Positions 1 to 9,790 are shown, counted from the first letter of the stretch. The stretch is DNA of 64,000 nucleotides from Gari tellinella (GCA_922989275.2 OV277868.1:78668216-78732215), one strand, 5' to 3'. Program-made: numbers and translations. The notes: generated by a model from the sequence alone, not told the origin.

Positions 1-59
1 TTATATGAGCCGTGTAAACATGTAGCAAAACCAAGTTGTGTAGCAGGACAGCATTCCTG

Positions 60-345
60 TTACAGCGCATATGGTGGAATTCCACGGCTGCCGTACAGTG
101 GCCGTACGGTCGCCGTGGGTTTTATCAGAAATTGCAGTCGCCGCAGAGGAGCCGTACGGTGGCCGTGCGGCGACCGCACGGCGGCCGTACGGCGGCCGCA
201 GGTTTTTGAACCCCAATAAATAGCCGCAGCAAATATGAGCGCAACACACGGCGGCCGTAGGAATTCTGCGGCGGCCGGGGAATTGCTTCTCGCCGTAGAA
301 ATGATATGCCGCGCGGCCGCCGTACGGCAGCCGCAGCAAATGTGA
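60..345. repeat. GC-rich CGGCCGTACGG repeat patch
   Basis: Short imperfect repeats of GGCCGTACGG and GCGGCCGC in both orientations make this patch very GC-rich in an AT-rich window. Pieces such as GCCGCAGCAAATATGAGCG recur near 220 and 330, which suggests an internally repeated or self-complementary mobile element cut by the window edge. A 152-codon minus-strand reading frame crosses it but looks like no known protein. Confidence 0.6.
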
Positions 346-479
346 GCGAGGTATAAATGACAGGGTAACCTTCAAATCGTCACGGACTAAAATGTGATAC
401 CATTTGCAGACAGTTTGAAGACAAGATAAAGAACAGTTCGGCGTCTCATATGGATCCAAACCGTTTGAGAGTCGGTGTA

Positions 480-996
480 TATGTCTTCAGATATTTAGAT
501 AACTCCACCAAGATTGCTGACACTATGTTGAACTGATGCAGGTAACAAAATCTGCATGCGACAAATAGCATATCGAATGCAAGGTTAATCCTTATCTTGC
601 CGATTACGACTTGACCGGTATTTACAAAAAGTTTTCAAAATAACGTAATTTGTTTTATTTCTTTAAGCTTCGACTTTGATTAAGTGGTTTTAATAGTTGA
701 TTTGACTTTCAGCTTGCTTTAAGAAACATTCTTTCTTAAACACTGAAAACAGTATTTGACGCTACAAAACAGGCTCAAAATTCTATTATCAGATCTGAAT
801 TTCTTCAATTAGGTTGTTATTATGTTAATATAATGTATTCGTGAATACTGTACCCCCAAACAACTAAGCCTGTGACGAATACACATGTATATTTATAAAT
901 CACGAGCATATTCGTTAACCCATGTCTGTCTGTCCGTTCATCCGTCTGTCCATAAATATGGTACATCCTCCCACAAGTTTAAGGCTAGAACAGAAA
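480..996. other. Upstream flank of OLD copy 1 (duplicated unit)
   Basis: No gene is seen. The stretch matches the flanks before copies 2 (about 12210-12780) and 3 (about 29050-29480), for example GCTGACACTATGTTGAACTG near 520 and GACGCTACAAAACAGGCTC near 760. It also holds a MITE E end near 590. The match shows that the duplicated unit begins well upstream of the coding region. Confidence 0.6.
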
Positions 997-1298
997 TACA
1001 GTGCTCCCATTCTGAAACGACATCCAAAGGACACAAACATGTGTGCGTTGTTCGGTGGGAGTCTTAATATGGAGGGAATTTGATTTGCAAACAGCTTGAA
1101 TCTAGATCATACGCCGCGAAACCCGGCGTTTGATCTGGATTCAAGCTGTTTGTCATTCGTCATTATATTTTTTCTACCAAAATGCCCATTAGTTAAATTT
1201 GAGAAACCCAGCAGACGACAATTTTAAGCAGAACAGCGACAAAAGTCGTTGTAAGAAGGGAGTCGTTGTTGGAGCCGTTGTAGGGAGGGATCATTGTA
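997..1298 (+). mobile_element. MITE family G copy
   Basis: The ends begin TACAGTGCTCCC and finish with a diverged mirror (GGGAGGGATCATTGTA). The centre is the hairpin AGCTTGAATCTAGATCATACG and its complement. The TA at each end is the expected target duplication. It lies upstream of OLD copy 1 and has no equivalent upstream of copies 2 and 3, so it arrived after duplication. Confidence 0.75.
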
Positions 1299-1394
1299 TA
1301 GCCAGATGGCACCATTGGGTGTTTAACATTATATTAATTATAGCAAACAAGCGTTTATGATGCATGTATTTTTTCTAAAAATGCAAACATGTAT

Positions 1395-1423
1395 ATGTAT
1401 TACTTCATTTCACTGTTTTGCAG
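1395..1423 (+). other. Putative 5'UTR 3' splice site, OLD copy 1
   Basis: The string TTTCACTGTTTTGCAG followed by AGTA is a good polypyrimidine tract plus AG. The same string lies about 205-235 bases before the start codon in copies 2 and 3, followed by AGTACCCG. Conservation across three copies suggests a 5'UTR intron whose acceptor is retained. The donor was not located. Confidence 0.4.
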
Positions 1424-1655
1424 AGTATATGATACCCATGCCATGTACAGTGATACACTACACCGGCCATGGTCCTAATTGATCAGTCAGCGATCCGGCT
1501 AGATTGAACTTACAGCCTGTTATTTATGCCGATAGACGTAAAAAAAAGGCGTTCATTTCCATACACACTTTATTTCGTTTACGTTTTTTTACGTAACTGT
1601 TTCATTACAAGACTAAATCTATAGTAGATTCCGTCACATTTAATTCATAGTCGTT

Positions 1656-4076
1656 ATGCTGCGGAATATTAGACTCAAGAACTTCGTGCATTTTATAGAC
1701 GAAACGATTGAAATCAATGACGTCAGTGGTCCTGTTATTTTCATGGGAGAAAACAATTCTGGAAAAAGTTGTGTTTTTGAAGCTATACGAAGATGTATGA
1801 GCACATCAAAGAATCTTGGAATGTCAAATCCACACGCGTCAGACAAACTCATGTTTGTAACTTGCCATTTTGATACAGGAGATAACAACAGTGATGTGTT
1901 TTCGTCAGTATTTCGAATACCTGACAACTCAGATGATGAACAATACAATGAGCATGTCATAAAGATTGTTTATGTAAAGGGAAAGGACGGTAAGTATAGT
2001 AATTTTGCCATTGACATGGTGAAAGAAAACAAAGATAACAAGATAGTTTTCGCATCACTGTCAGCCAAAGCGACATCTGAACTAAAACAAATATACGAGG
2101 ATCAGGAAAACAAACTTGGTTTTGATGATGCTTTCGTAGATAAATTGGAAGAAAACCACTCTGAGATTAAACAATTCATTTATTCGAAAAACGTTGCTCA
2201 CATCGAGACAGAATGCGAAAGAATTCTGCAGCGTGACATTGACAGAATGACTGTTATAACATTTCCCATGAAAGGTATTTCGCCATATCAATGGACGGAA
2301 AGCGAAAAATTGAAAGAATGCCAGACATCAGAGAACATCAAAACTGTAACAGGGAGGGCTGAAATATTACATTGGTATCTGACTAACATTGAAAATATCA
2401 CTGACAAAGAGAAAGAAAAGGAAGACACTTATTTCAATACATTAACGGACAGATGTAGCTACGAGTTCCAAATTAACAACGACAAGATAATTGCACATAA
2501 TGGCAATTTCAAACAAGGTAAGAAGAAAGCAATTTCTATTCTGAAAATACCGGAGGGTATATACGAGGCTAAGAATATTTCAATAATTTTATCGCTTGAC
2601 CGATTTAAAACTGTTTGCCTAGAGGATGCAGACAGGGGCATGCATATCCAGATGGTCGAACGATTTAGAGATCTGGTTCTTGCTGGAACAGAAGACAAAA
2701 TCATCATTCTTACAAGCCATCAGCCGAGTTTTATTTCGCCTTGCAGCATTCCTAAAACATATCATTTTCGTCGACACAAACAAGGGAGCGAACAGATATT
2801 CAAAGTTGTTGCTATGAGAAGTATATTACCACCTGGAGGCGACAAAGTTGTTCGAATGATTTCAAGCTACAATTTTGCTATGATATTACTTGCTAGAAAA
2901 GTTATATTTGTGGAAGGGGAGGATGATTTCTTATTTCTGACATGGTTAAAACAAATACTTCTTACACATGAAATTGCTGAAGATTGTGCAAAAACATGTG
3001 CTACTACCAAACATGAAATTATGAGCGCTCTTTGCCCTCTTCATATCGTTCAAATGACAGGAGAAGCCAACAAAACTAAACTTCGTACTGTTTTCAAAAC
3101 GCTTGGAATCATTCATATCTTCCTGCTCGATTATGACGCCCTTTATAACAATATACCAAAGGCAGATGGGAAATCTAAATACGCAATTCATAATTTTCTC
3201 AAAATGTTCGAACTTGCTAGTGATGACAACAATTGCAAACGTGTTCAAGAAGATGTGTCGACATTGCAAGAAGACGGATTCTTTGTGTGGAAGAAAACGG
3301 AAAGTAGCAGCGGAACCATAGATTCAGTCGTAGTAGAATTCTGTGAAGAGGAAGGACTGGAAGATTTCTTGAAAGAGAATAATGTGATTCTGCATAAGAA
3401 ACACGACAGTAGAACATCCTCTGCGGAATTTCACATCCCTGAATCAGACGCGAAAGGAACAAAGAAACAAAACAGTAGACCATCTTCTGCAGATCTTCCC
3501 TCGGCTGCCTCAACCGCGAAAGGGTCTACGAAACAATACAGTAGACGGTATTCTGCAGATCTTCCCTCGGTTACCTCAACCGTGAAAGGGACAAAGAAAC
3601 AATACAGTAGACGGTATTCTTCAGATCTTCCCTCGGTTACCTCAGACACAAAGGGAATAACGAAACAAAGTAGTAGACCATCTTCTGCAGATCTTCCCTC
3701 GGTTACCTCAGACACAAAGGGAATAACGAAACAAAGTAGTAGACCATCTTCTACAGATCTTCCCTCGGTTACCTCAGACACAAAGGGAATAACGAAACAA
3801 AGTAGTAGACCATCTTCTGCAGATCTTCCCTCGGTTACCTCAGACACGAAAGGAATAAAGAAACAAAGTAGTAGACCATCTTCTGCAGATCTTCCCTCGG
3901 TTACCTCAGACACGAAAGGAATAAAGAAACAAAGTAGTAGACCGGCTTCTTCAGATCTTCCCTCGGTTGTCTCAGACACAAAAGGAATAAAGAACCAAAC
4001 AGTAGACCATCTTCTGAAGATCTTCCCTCGGCTGCTTCAGACGCGAAAGAGACAAAGAAAAAGAAGACCAAAATAA
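1656..4076 (+). CDS. OLD-family ATPase-TOPRIM nuclease, copy 1 (3' frameshifted)
   Basis: The 806-residue frame begins MLRNIRLKNF, the usual start of RecF/SMC/OLD ATPase heads, and the same ATG is kept in all four copies. The P-loop GENNSGKS is at residues 31-38, the signature-like PEGIYEAKNISIIL near 299-312, the degenerate Walker B VCLED at 320-324 and the H-loop LTSHQP near 352-357. TOPRIM begins with VIFVEGEDDF (Glu 420), and DYD at 492-494 supplies the DxD pair. By family knowledge, OLD proteins are ATP-regulated DNA nucleases acting in phage defence or repair; that role is inferred here. Residues from about 590 are a Ser-rich array of 22-residue repeats (SSRPSSADLPSVTSDTKGI). The array ends in a one-base deletion, so the last 26 or so residues are off-frame and the C-terminus conserved in copies 2 and 3 is lost from this frame. 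No intron is seen. Probably a damaged or variant allele, or an assembly error. Confidence 0.85.
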   Translation: MLRNIRLKNFVHFIDETIEINDVSGPVIFMGENNSGKSCVFEAIRRCMSTSKNLGMSNPHASDKLMFVTCHFDTGDNNSDVFSSVFRIPDNSDDEQYNEHVIKIVYVKGKDGKYSNFAIDMVKENKDNKIVFASLSAKATSELKQIYEDQENKLGFDDAFVDKLEENHSEIKQFIYSKNVAHIETECERILQRDIDRMTVITFPMKGISPYQWTESEKLKECQTSENIKTVTGRAEILHWYLTNIENITDKEKEKEDTYFNTLTDRCSYEFQINNDKIIAHNGNFKQGKKKAISILKIPEGIYEAKNISIILSLDRFKTVCLEDADRGMHIQMVERFRDLVLAGTEDKIIILTSHQPSFISPCSIPKTYHFRRHKQGSEQIFKVVAMRSILPPGGDKVVRMISSYNFAMILLARKVIFVEGEDDFLFLTWLKQILLTHEIAEDCAKTCATTKHEIMSALCPLHIVQMTGEANKTKLRTVFKTLGIIHIFLLDYDALYNNIPKADGKSKYAIHNFLKMFELASDDNNCKRVQEDVSTLQEDGFFVWKKTESSSGTIDSVVVEFCEEEGLEDFLKENNVILHKKHDSRTSSAEFHIPESDAKGTKKQNSRPSSADLPSAASTAKGSTKQYSRRYSADLPSVTSTVKGTKKQYSRRYSSDLPSVTSDTKGITKQSSRPSSADLPSVTSDTKGITKQSSRPSSTDLPSVTSDTKGITKQSSRPSSADLPSVTSDTKGIKKQSSRPSSADLPSVTSDTKGIKKQSSRPASSDLPSVVSDTKGIKNQTVDHLLKIFPRLLQTRKRQRKRRPK
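3470..4035 (+). repeat. 66-bp in-frame coding minisatellite
   Basis: The marker GATCTTCCCTCGG occurs at 3492, 3558, 3624, 3690, 3756, 3822, 3888, 3954 and 4019. Spacing is exactly 66 bases except the last interval, which is 65. The units encode a 22-residue Ser/Pro/Lys-rich repeat. Copy 3 has only vestigial units and copy 2 has none, so the array expanded in copy 1 alone. Confidence 0.95.
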
Positions 4077-4229
4077 AACTGTTCAACATTAAGTCTTTGA
4101 CGACGCAAAACATAAAAGTCGTTGTTGAAACACTCCTCAAAGTGTCCCTACACAGCAAGAATACTAGCAACGAAATTTATCGTCTCGTGAAATTTCTAAT
4201 TAACCCTTTCCTCCATCGAAGCGACTTTT
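3995..4229 (+). pseudogene. Out-of-frame C-terminal end of OLD copy 1
   Basis: In the next frame the sequence after about 4000 encodes the C-terminus shared with copies 2 and 3, with motifs KTKIKLFN, SLTTQNIK and SKNTSNEIYRLVKFLI. It is separated from the main frame by the missing base in the last 66-bp unit. It does not end where copies 2 and 3 end: the stop codon is displaced into a MITE A inserted at TTAA, which adds NPFLHRSDF before TAG. Confidence 0.8.
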
Positions 4230-4440
4230 AGCGTACATGTATTTGATTTTTCCTCCGCTGAAGAAAATAGTTCCAGTTTATACACTCATGAACAATTACC
4301 ATTACAAATATTTTATATAGCCTAGCAGATTTGAGCTTAAAGCAGGCTGAAAGTAAAGCAGAATGTGCCTTTATGCACATTCTGCTTTACTTATAACCTC
4401 TTTTAAGTGGTCACTTGTCTTAAAAATGAGGTAAAGGGGT
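4197..4440 (-). mobile_element. MITE family A inserted at the stop codon of OLD copy 1
   Basis: TTAACCCTTTCC begins the element and GAGGTAAAGGGG ends it, with the core hairpin at about 4336-4407. Copies 2 and 3 have an uninterrupted AATTAAGTAATTGAG or AATTAAATAATTGAG here, so this is a filled site beside two empty paralogous sites. The right-hand TTAA has mutated. Confidence 0.85.
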
Positions 4441-4639
4441 ACGTAATTGAGAAAAGAATGAAGCAATCGAAAGAACGAAGAAATATGATGATAAATGGCG
4501 AAAGTACAAATACTTTTGAAAATAGAACTTTCTTAGCATTACTAAATTTATACAAAAATTGTTTTACCCTCATTATACCGATTATAGTTCTAGAATCAAT
4601 TTCACTAAGCGCGAGCTTCTCAAACTATCTCATGTTAAT

Positions 4640-4645
4640 AATAAA
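4640..4645 (+). terminator. Candidate polyadenylation signal, OLD copy 1
   Basis: AATAAA lies in a 3' flank (TTAATAATAAAA) that is conserved after copy 2. The equivalent position in copy 3 has lost it. Only the hexamer supports this. Confidence 0.3.
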
Positions 4646-4708
4646 AATGAGATATATAACTGCTTGGTATGGCCTGCACAAACCGCACAACACTGCAACA
4701 TCATCAAT

Positions 4709-4932
4709 CATTTAGTAATCCATATGCGCCTAGTGGATTATTTCATGTTTATGTATTGGATTAGTCCATTTGTGATCTTAGGGATGCCTGGTTTAAACTT
4801 TCATTTTCGTTTTGTTTGATATATAACTCATATCAGCAAACAATGTAGTCTCTAATCAGACAACGCATTATGCAGCGACTGATCAGAGTATACACTGTTC
4901 CGATGTTCTATATATTGGGTAGTGGGTACAAA
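4709..4932 (+). mobile_element. MITE family J copy, shared by OLD units 1-3
   Basis: It contains ATGCGCCTAGTGGATTA and the core AGTCTCTAATCAGACAACGC with its mirror. The same element sits at the same place after copies 2 and 3, so this insertion predates the duplications. Terminal TTAA is eroded. Confidence 0.7.
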
Positions 4933-5267
4933 TGGACACAACAAATACATGTACTCCAAATGAGGAAATTATACAAACATACCAAAACTAGACGGGACAT
5001 TGTTAAGTTTAAGGAAGAGGAAATACGACTATTGCTATTATATAGGCTCGCTAATTGATGCCATCCATATTTACGTAGCGATTTTACAAATGCCGTAGTT
5101 TCAGTTAGCAACATTGACGGATAAACATATATTTATGCGAAATGAAACATTTTACACATAAATAACGTGCGCCTTTCTAATTCCGATGTGCTAACGTACA
5201 GTTTTATTCAAACATAAAATAGAAGTGTGTATCTCATTGAAGTTTACTCAAGAGATGGAGAACTGTT

Positions 5268-5537
5268 ACCCCTGTCAATTTAATGTTTATTCATTGGGCC
5301 CTAGTGACGCATATATGCGTCTTTTACCAAGAGTGTATCTTTGAAGAGGACACCTGTCCTATGCTAACAGTGAAGTCCCTGATCTGAGGGCTCCTGCAGG
5401 AGCCCTCTGATCAGGGTCTTCACTGTTTGTCATTTTGTAAAATATAATAAGAAACAGCCCTAAATAGTCGAAAATGGACCAACTTTTATTGCAAACTGTA
5501 ATTGTCCATTGGAAGTTTTAGGGGATAATGAGTTAAA
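5268..5537 (+). mobile_element. MITE family I copy
   Basis: The core hairpin at about 5370-5430 joins GTCCCTGATCTGAGGGCTCC to its complement and is flanked by AACAGTGAA and TTCACTGTTTG. The right end reads GGGGATAATGAGTTAA. A second well-preserved copy is at 54853-55078. Confidence 0.65.
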
Positions 5538-5591
5538 CATGCTCGCAATTTGTCCTACAGTTTCGTTCTTCTAGTGTTAACTCTGTATGAT

Positions 5592-5690
5592 ACATTGCTC
5601 ACTCTCTACAACGACACCCATTGTGAGAAACAATTGAGTGCGTTGTTCGGAGGGAGTCGATATAGGGAGGGAAATTGGTTTACAGTTATG
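5592..5690 (+). mobile_element. MITE family G fragment
   Basis: It has CTCTCTACAACGACACCC and GTTCGGAGGGAGTCG typical of the left part of family G, then stops before the central hairpin. Confidence 0.6.
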
Positions 5691-6065
5691 ACAGTCGTTA
5701 TGACAGTTTCGACTGTATGTCTTATATATATATATATATTATCATTATAAAACTAATTAATGTTTATAATTCAATGCCAATAAAGCATGAATTATATCTA
5801 TGCATTATTAAAACATAAAGCATGAATTATATCTATGCATTATTAAAACTATGTTAGGAAAAACATAAATGGTCATTATATCTTGTAGAAAAGCATTTGT
5901 CTGTCAAGCAAGGGAATTACTTGTAAAGACCTATGATTTTAAGAACCCAATATGGATTTTACTAACCCCATATTTGTTATTGGGCCTTCACGTCACCTCT
6001 ATTGACTAATGGAATGACTAGAATTGAGTAGGCGGTAAGATTATAGGATTTCTGTATATGTTAAA
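5691..6065. other. AT-rich spacer, no gene seen
   Basis: It contains a TATATA run near 5727 and a direct duplication of ATAAAGCATGAATTATATC at 5778 and 5816. No coding signal or mobile-element end is recognised. Confidence 0.4.
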
Positions 6066-6312
6066 CAGGGGCCCGTTTCATAAAACTTCGTTCGACAAAA
6101 ACGGTTGTAAGTCAAAACTTTCAAATACATGTAATTTCTGATTTCTCTATCTAATCCCGTCTTGTTACATCTCTTTGGATTAGTCTTTTCAAGACCATTC
6201 CAAAGAGATGTCACAATAAAGGATTAGATGGAGAAATAAATAATAATTGAGACTTTTATAATCTGACTTACGATAACATTTGTCGTACGATGTTTTATGA
6301 AACAGGCCCCTG
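6066..6312. mobile_element. MITE family L copy
   Basis: The ends are near-perfect inverted repeats, CAGGGGCCCGTTTCATAAAA and TTTTATGAAACAGGCCCCTG. The interior is also largely palindromic around CATCTCTTTGGA. Diverged relatives lie at 7133-7340 and 34005-34199. Confidence 0.85.
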
Positions 6313-6404
6313 GACAAAGTTTTAGTTTAGCCTCAAAATGATCTTTAGTCAGCAGACATTCACTGATTGGTGATTTTGGTGTAATACATGTGTGCCAGAG
6401 AATA

Positions 6405-6545
6405 GATGCAAGACAGATGGCAGCTTGAAGCGGGCTGAAAGTATATCGGAATGCGCATTTAAACGCATTCTGTTTTGCTTTCAACCTGCTTCAGGTGGTC
6501 ACCTCTTTTCAATACTAGAAATATACCATGGCGTCAAGGCTTTAA
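6405..6545. mobile_element. MITE family A fragment
   Basis: A degenerate core hairpin at 6424-6494 (AGCGGGCTGAAAGT and GAATGCGCATTTAAACGC) is followed by the GGTCACCT segment typical of family A. The outer ends are lost. Confidence 0.6.
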
Positions 6546-6666
6546 CGTAGCATTGGTATGGTCCTTCTTATTGATACGAAATTTCACTGGTCTAGATCTT
6601 TACTATTTGTAATAACGTCGTTTTATTTGAGCTTTATCTGGCCTCTACCTATTGAATATTCTTATA

Positions 6667-7016
6667 TACAGCGCTCCCTCTCTACAACGACACCCAATGG
6701 GAGACACAGATTGTGTGCGTTGTTCGGAGGGAGTCGTTATAGGGAGGGAACTTATTTTACATTTGCAAACAGCTTGAATCCAGAGCAGACGCCGCGTCAC
6801 GCGGCGTCTGATCTGGATTCAAGCTGTTTGTCATTTGTCATTATGTTTTTTCTGTCAAAATGTAATTTATGTAAGAAAAACAGCAGACAACAATATTTAG
6901 TAGACGATGATGCATCAGTTCAAGCATAAAACATAATGTTCTTGGGAACAGTGGCGAATGTCGTTGTAAGGAGGGAGTCGTTGTTCGGAGGGACGTTGTA
7001 GAGAGGGAACGCTGTA
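6667..7016 (+). mobile_element. MITE family G, well-preserved copy
   Basis: It runs from TACAGCGCTCCCTCTC to GAGAGGGAACGCTGTA with TA at both ends. The centre is a nearly perfect hairpin of AGCTTGAATCCAGAGCAGAC and its complement around CGCCGCGTCACGCGGCG. At 350 bp it is the most complete copy and serves as the local reference for the family. Confidence 0.9.
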
Positions 7017-7132
7017 AATAACAAACCTTGAAATACGGAAATTCTCATAATGACACTAAAACAATGTATTTTATATTCAGACTAGAAGGTTTATTGTAAT
7101 CATGATAACGGAAATACAAATGTAAAACACAA

Positions 7133-7340
7133 CCCTGGGACCCGTCTTACGAAAATTCTTACAACAAATATTCCCGTAAGTCAGATTCTAAAATTCTCAA
7201 TTATTATTTATTTCTTCATCTAATCCTGTTTTGTGACATCTCTTTGGAATCGCCTTGAAAAGACGATTCCAAACAAAATATCACAAGACAGAACAGAATG
7301 GAGAAATTGGGAATAAGATGTATTTTAAAGTCTTGACTAT
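7133..7340. mobile_element. MITE family L, diverged copy
   Basis: It starts CCTGGGACCCGTCTTACG and has the internal palindrome TCTTTGGAATCGCC / GGCGATTCCAAA-like. A copy at 34005 has similar flanks (CATGATTACGGAAAT type), so this insertion is old and was copied with the block. Confidence 0.6.
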
Positions 7341-7469
7341 TTATCTTATCACCATTTTGACTAGTGTAATCATTTTGGAGCCATTTTGCTTATCAGATAA
7401 AAACAAACTCTGGAAAGTTCAAAAAAAGTTTCTCTTTCTCGAATCTATTGAATTACAGTTTATAGATTT

Positions 7470-7720
7470 TACAGTGGAGAATGTGTTATTCTTTCCCAAT
7501 AAACGCGTTTACGCTAAAACTATTATTTGCAGTGCAAACAGTTTGGAGCCAGATCAGACGCCGGGTAACGCGGCGTCTGATCAGGCTCCAAACTGTTTGC
7601 CACCAAGATAAACAAGACTTATCAGAATTGTCCAAAAGTTGTTCTTTTTCTACGTTTTAGTGATTTGCGTTTGCGTACGTTTGCGTTTAAACGGGAAAGA
7701 ATAACAGATTCTCCACTGTA
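7470..7720 (+). mobile_element. MITE family C copy
   Basis: It is bounded by TACAGTGGAGAATGTG and GATTCTCCACTGTA. The core is a perfect-type hairpin of TTTGGAGCCAGATCAGACG and its complement. Subterminal GTTTGCGTACGTTTGCG repeats are seen near the right end, and the terminal TA is the target duplication. Confidence 0.9.
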
Positions 7721-7739
7721 GGTTTGCGTTGTGTCTCAT

Positions 7740-7987
7740 TTAACTCGTTCACTGCCAATTTTACCGTCTGCTTCAACACTCTCATCTCCATTATAACGTC
7801 TGCATTGGTATCGTCGTCTGCAATGTTTTTTTCAAGTCAGACTTTAGGGCATTATCGACTGACGAAATATTGATACGAGTGTCAAACAGTAACGATCCTG
7901 ATCAGACGCCGTGTTACGCAGCGTCCGATCAGAATTTACACTATTTACAAAATCGCCTTTTGGCACCATTGGCAGTGAAATAGTTAA
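7740..7987. mobile_element. MITE family D copy
   Basis: It starts TTAACTCGTTCACTGCC and ends GGCAGTGAAATAGTTAA, which are inverted repeats on TTAA. The core is CGATCCTGATCAGACGCCG and a partly eroded mirror arm. Confidence 0.75.
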
Positions 7988-8014
7988 ACGGGAAAGAATA
8001 ACGTCTTACCCACA

Positions 8015-8530
8015 TGGGGGCCTCTGTGGCCTAGTGGTTATATTAACTGTGACTAAGCTCCTCAGCGCTACGGGTTCGAATCCCGGTGGGCACTTCCGGG
8101 TTTACATGTTGGGAAGCCCTCCAACTTGTTTGCGGTAGGTCGGTGTTCGGCGGGAGTCGTTATAGGGAGGGAAAGTGTTAAACGTTTGCAAACAGCTTGA
8201 CTCCAGATCAGACGCCGCGTAACACTGTGTCTGATCTGGATTCAAGCTGTTTGTCACTCGTCTTTACGTTTTTTCTGTCAAAATGTCCGTTACGTAATTT
8301 TGAGAAAAAGAGCAGGCGACAATTTTAAGCACGTGATATTGCAGCAGTTACAGCATTATACATAACTGTCATGTTAAGGGAATTATGGCAAGGGTCGTTG
8401 TGAGGAGGGAGTCGTTGTTGGAAGGGCCGTTGTAGAGAGGAAGCTCTGTAATTGTTTCAGGGGTCTTCCTCCACATGTAATTAGCTGGATGACCCCACCA
8501 TAATAGGTCGATACTAACCAAGTACTGGGC
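8015..8530 (+). mobile_element. tRNA-derived SINE, split by a MITE
   Basis: The head has Pol III box A-like TGGCCTAGTGGTTA and box B GGTTCGAATCC. It is followed by GGGAAGCCCTCCA and, after the interruption, GGGGTCTTCCTCCACATG and TAATTAGCTGG. The same modules occur at 23522 and in reverse at 37640. The layout resembles bivalve tRNA-SINEs of the Meta type; that identity is from memory and unproven. A MITE G at 8145-8450 lies inside it. Confidence 0.7.
8145..8450 (+). mobile_element. MITE family G inside the SINE
   Basis: It begins abruptly at GTTCGGCGGGAGTCG and ends AGAGAGGAAGCTCTGTA. The core is AGCTTGACTCCAGATCAGAC with its complement. The family G left end is missing, so insertion was followed by deletion across the junction. 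Confidence 0.75.
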
Positions 8531-8876
8531 TTTAAAACCTTCAAATACTTACTTACTAACTCTTATACAGGTATTGCCTAAATCTAATTCAACATTGTAT
8601 TTTTGTTTATACAGTAATGCGACAGTCGAGCATCGATACCTCCTACTCGTTTTACCCCTTCAGTGACATGACGTCATCAATTTTGAACAAAATTTAATTA
8701 ATGTCGTCTGATTTTATTTCTCAAACCTGAATCTTAATTATATTTACTCACAAAATATTGAAATGAGTGTCAAACAGTTTGGATTCTAATCAGACGCCGC
8801 GCCGCGTCAATAACTATTGCACTCGGGTAAGGAGGTAAATAAGGTAAACACTTTCAAGACTAAATCAATTGTGAGC

Positions 8877-9077
8877 TTTTCAATCCCTTCACCGCTACAT
8901 AACCGTCTGCTTCAATATTGATGTTGGCAAGATCGTGTCAAAGTTAGATTTAAGTCAAAAGACTTAAGATATTACGATAGAGTGGCAAACAGTCTAGATC
9001 CTGATCACACGACGTCTGGTCTGGATCAAAACTGTGTTTATTCGACTTGAGGCGACCTCGGCGTTGAAAGGGTTTAA
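8877..9077. mobile_element. MITE family D copy
   Basis: It starts CAATCCCTTCACCGC, with CGTCTGCTTCAATATTG next to it, and ends CGTTGAAAGGGTTTAAG. The core is shortened to GATCCTGATCACACGACG. Confidence 0.65.
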
Positions 9078-9610
9078 GCTTAAACATGATATAGCAACAT
9101 TTTAACATGCTAAACGAATAAGATTACCACAATAATCTTCCTGAAATCACCTCTAATCATCCCATCTGATCATTCAGAGGCGCTAGATGACCTATTTAGT
9201 GTCGCTTTGCCTTAAAACCAAACTCATAAACCCATCCATCTATTTTTGTAAATTATTACATATCACCGGGATACATGTATTGACACAAGCGACACTGAAA
9301 GTTGTAAGTGATAACATTTTAGCGGTCCAAAGTATGGTTAAGATTAGTTAAGCGTTTGTATACATGTACGTATGTTGATTTATCGACAACCCGCGTAAAT
9401 CCATGCAATATATGTTTAACCCTTGTACAGAGTTCGAATACAGATCAGATGTGTATCTCATATATTGCTTCGGTGTCTTTGGCCGAAGTGCTGGAAATGT
9501 ACATGTACTAGTCATTAAAATAAATTACTATCTACTACATGTAGTATGGCATTTATCGGAAGTTTAAGCAATGTATTTTACAGGTAATGATCAAATGTGT
9601 ACGATATAAG
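9078..9610. other. Spacer, no gene seen
   Basis: The stretch is AT-rich with scattered ACATGTA words. Neither a convincing coding frame nor an inverted-repeat end was recognised. Confidence 0.4.
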
Positions 9611-9611
9611 A

Positions 9612-9790
9612 TAAGTCGAACTTCGATATCTCAAACTCGCTTAATTCGAACTATCCGATTTCTCAACATATGAATTTTATTATTTCATGCTCGGTCAAGT
9701 CGAGCATACCCGTATTCTAAGCCACGTTTTAACTTTGAAATACAGGTAGGTTCGACCTAACCGAGTTCGAGATATAGAAGTTCAACTGTA
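9612..9790. mobile_element. MITE family H copy
   Basis: It has AGTCGAACTTCGATATCTC on the left and CGAGTTCGAGATATAGAAG then CAACTGTA on the right. The middle has AGCCACGTTTTAACTTTGAA, shared with the family H copy at 62376. Confidence 0.75.

Noticed and set aside
1..459. 152-codon minus-strand frame
   Set aside because: It is a by-product of GC-rich short repeats; the residues are Arg/Ala/Pro-rich without a recognisable domain.
3470..4035. Regular 66-bp repeats as a CRISPR array
   Set aside because: Units are contiguous, in frame and coding, with no variable spacers.
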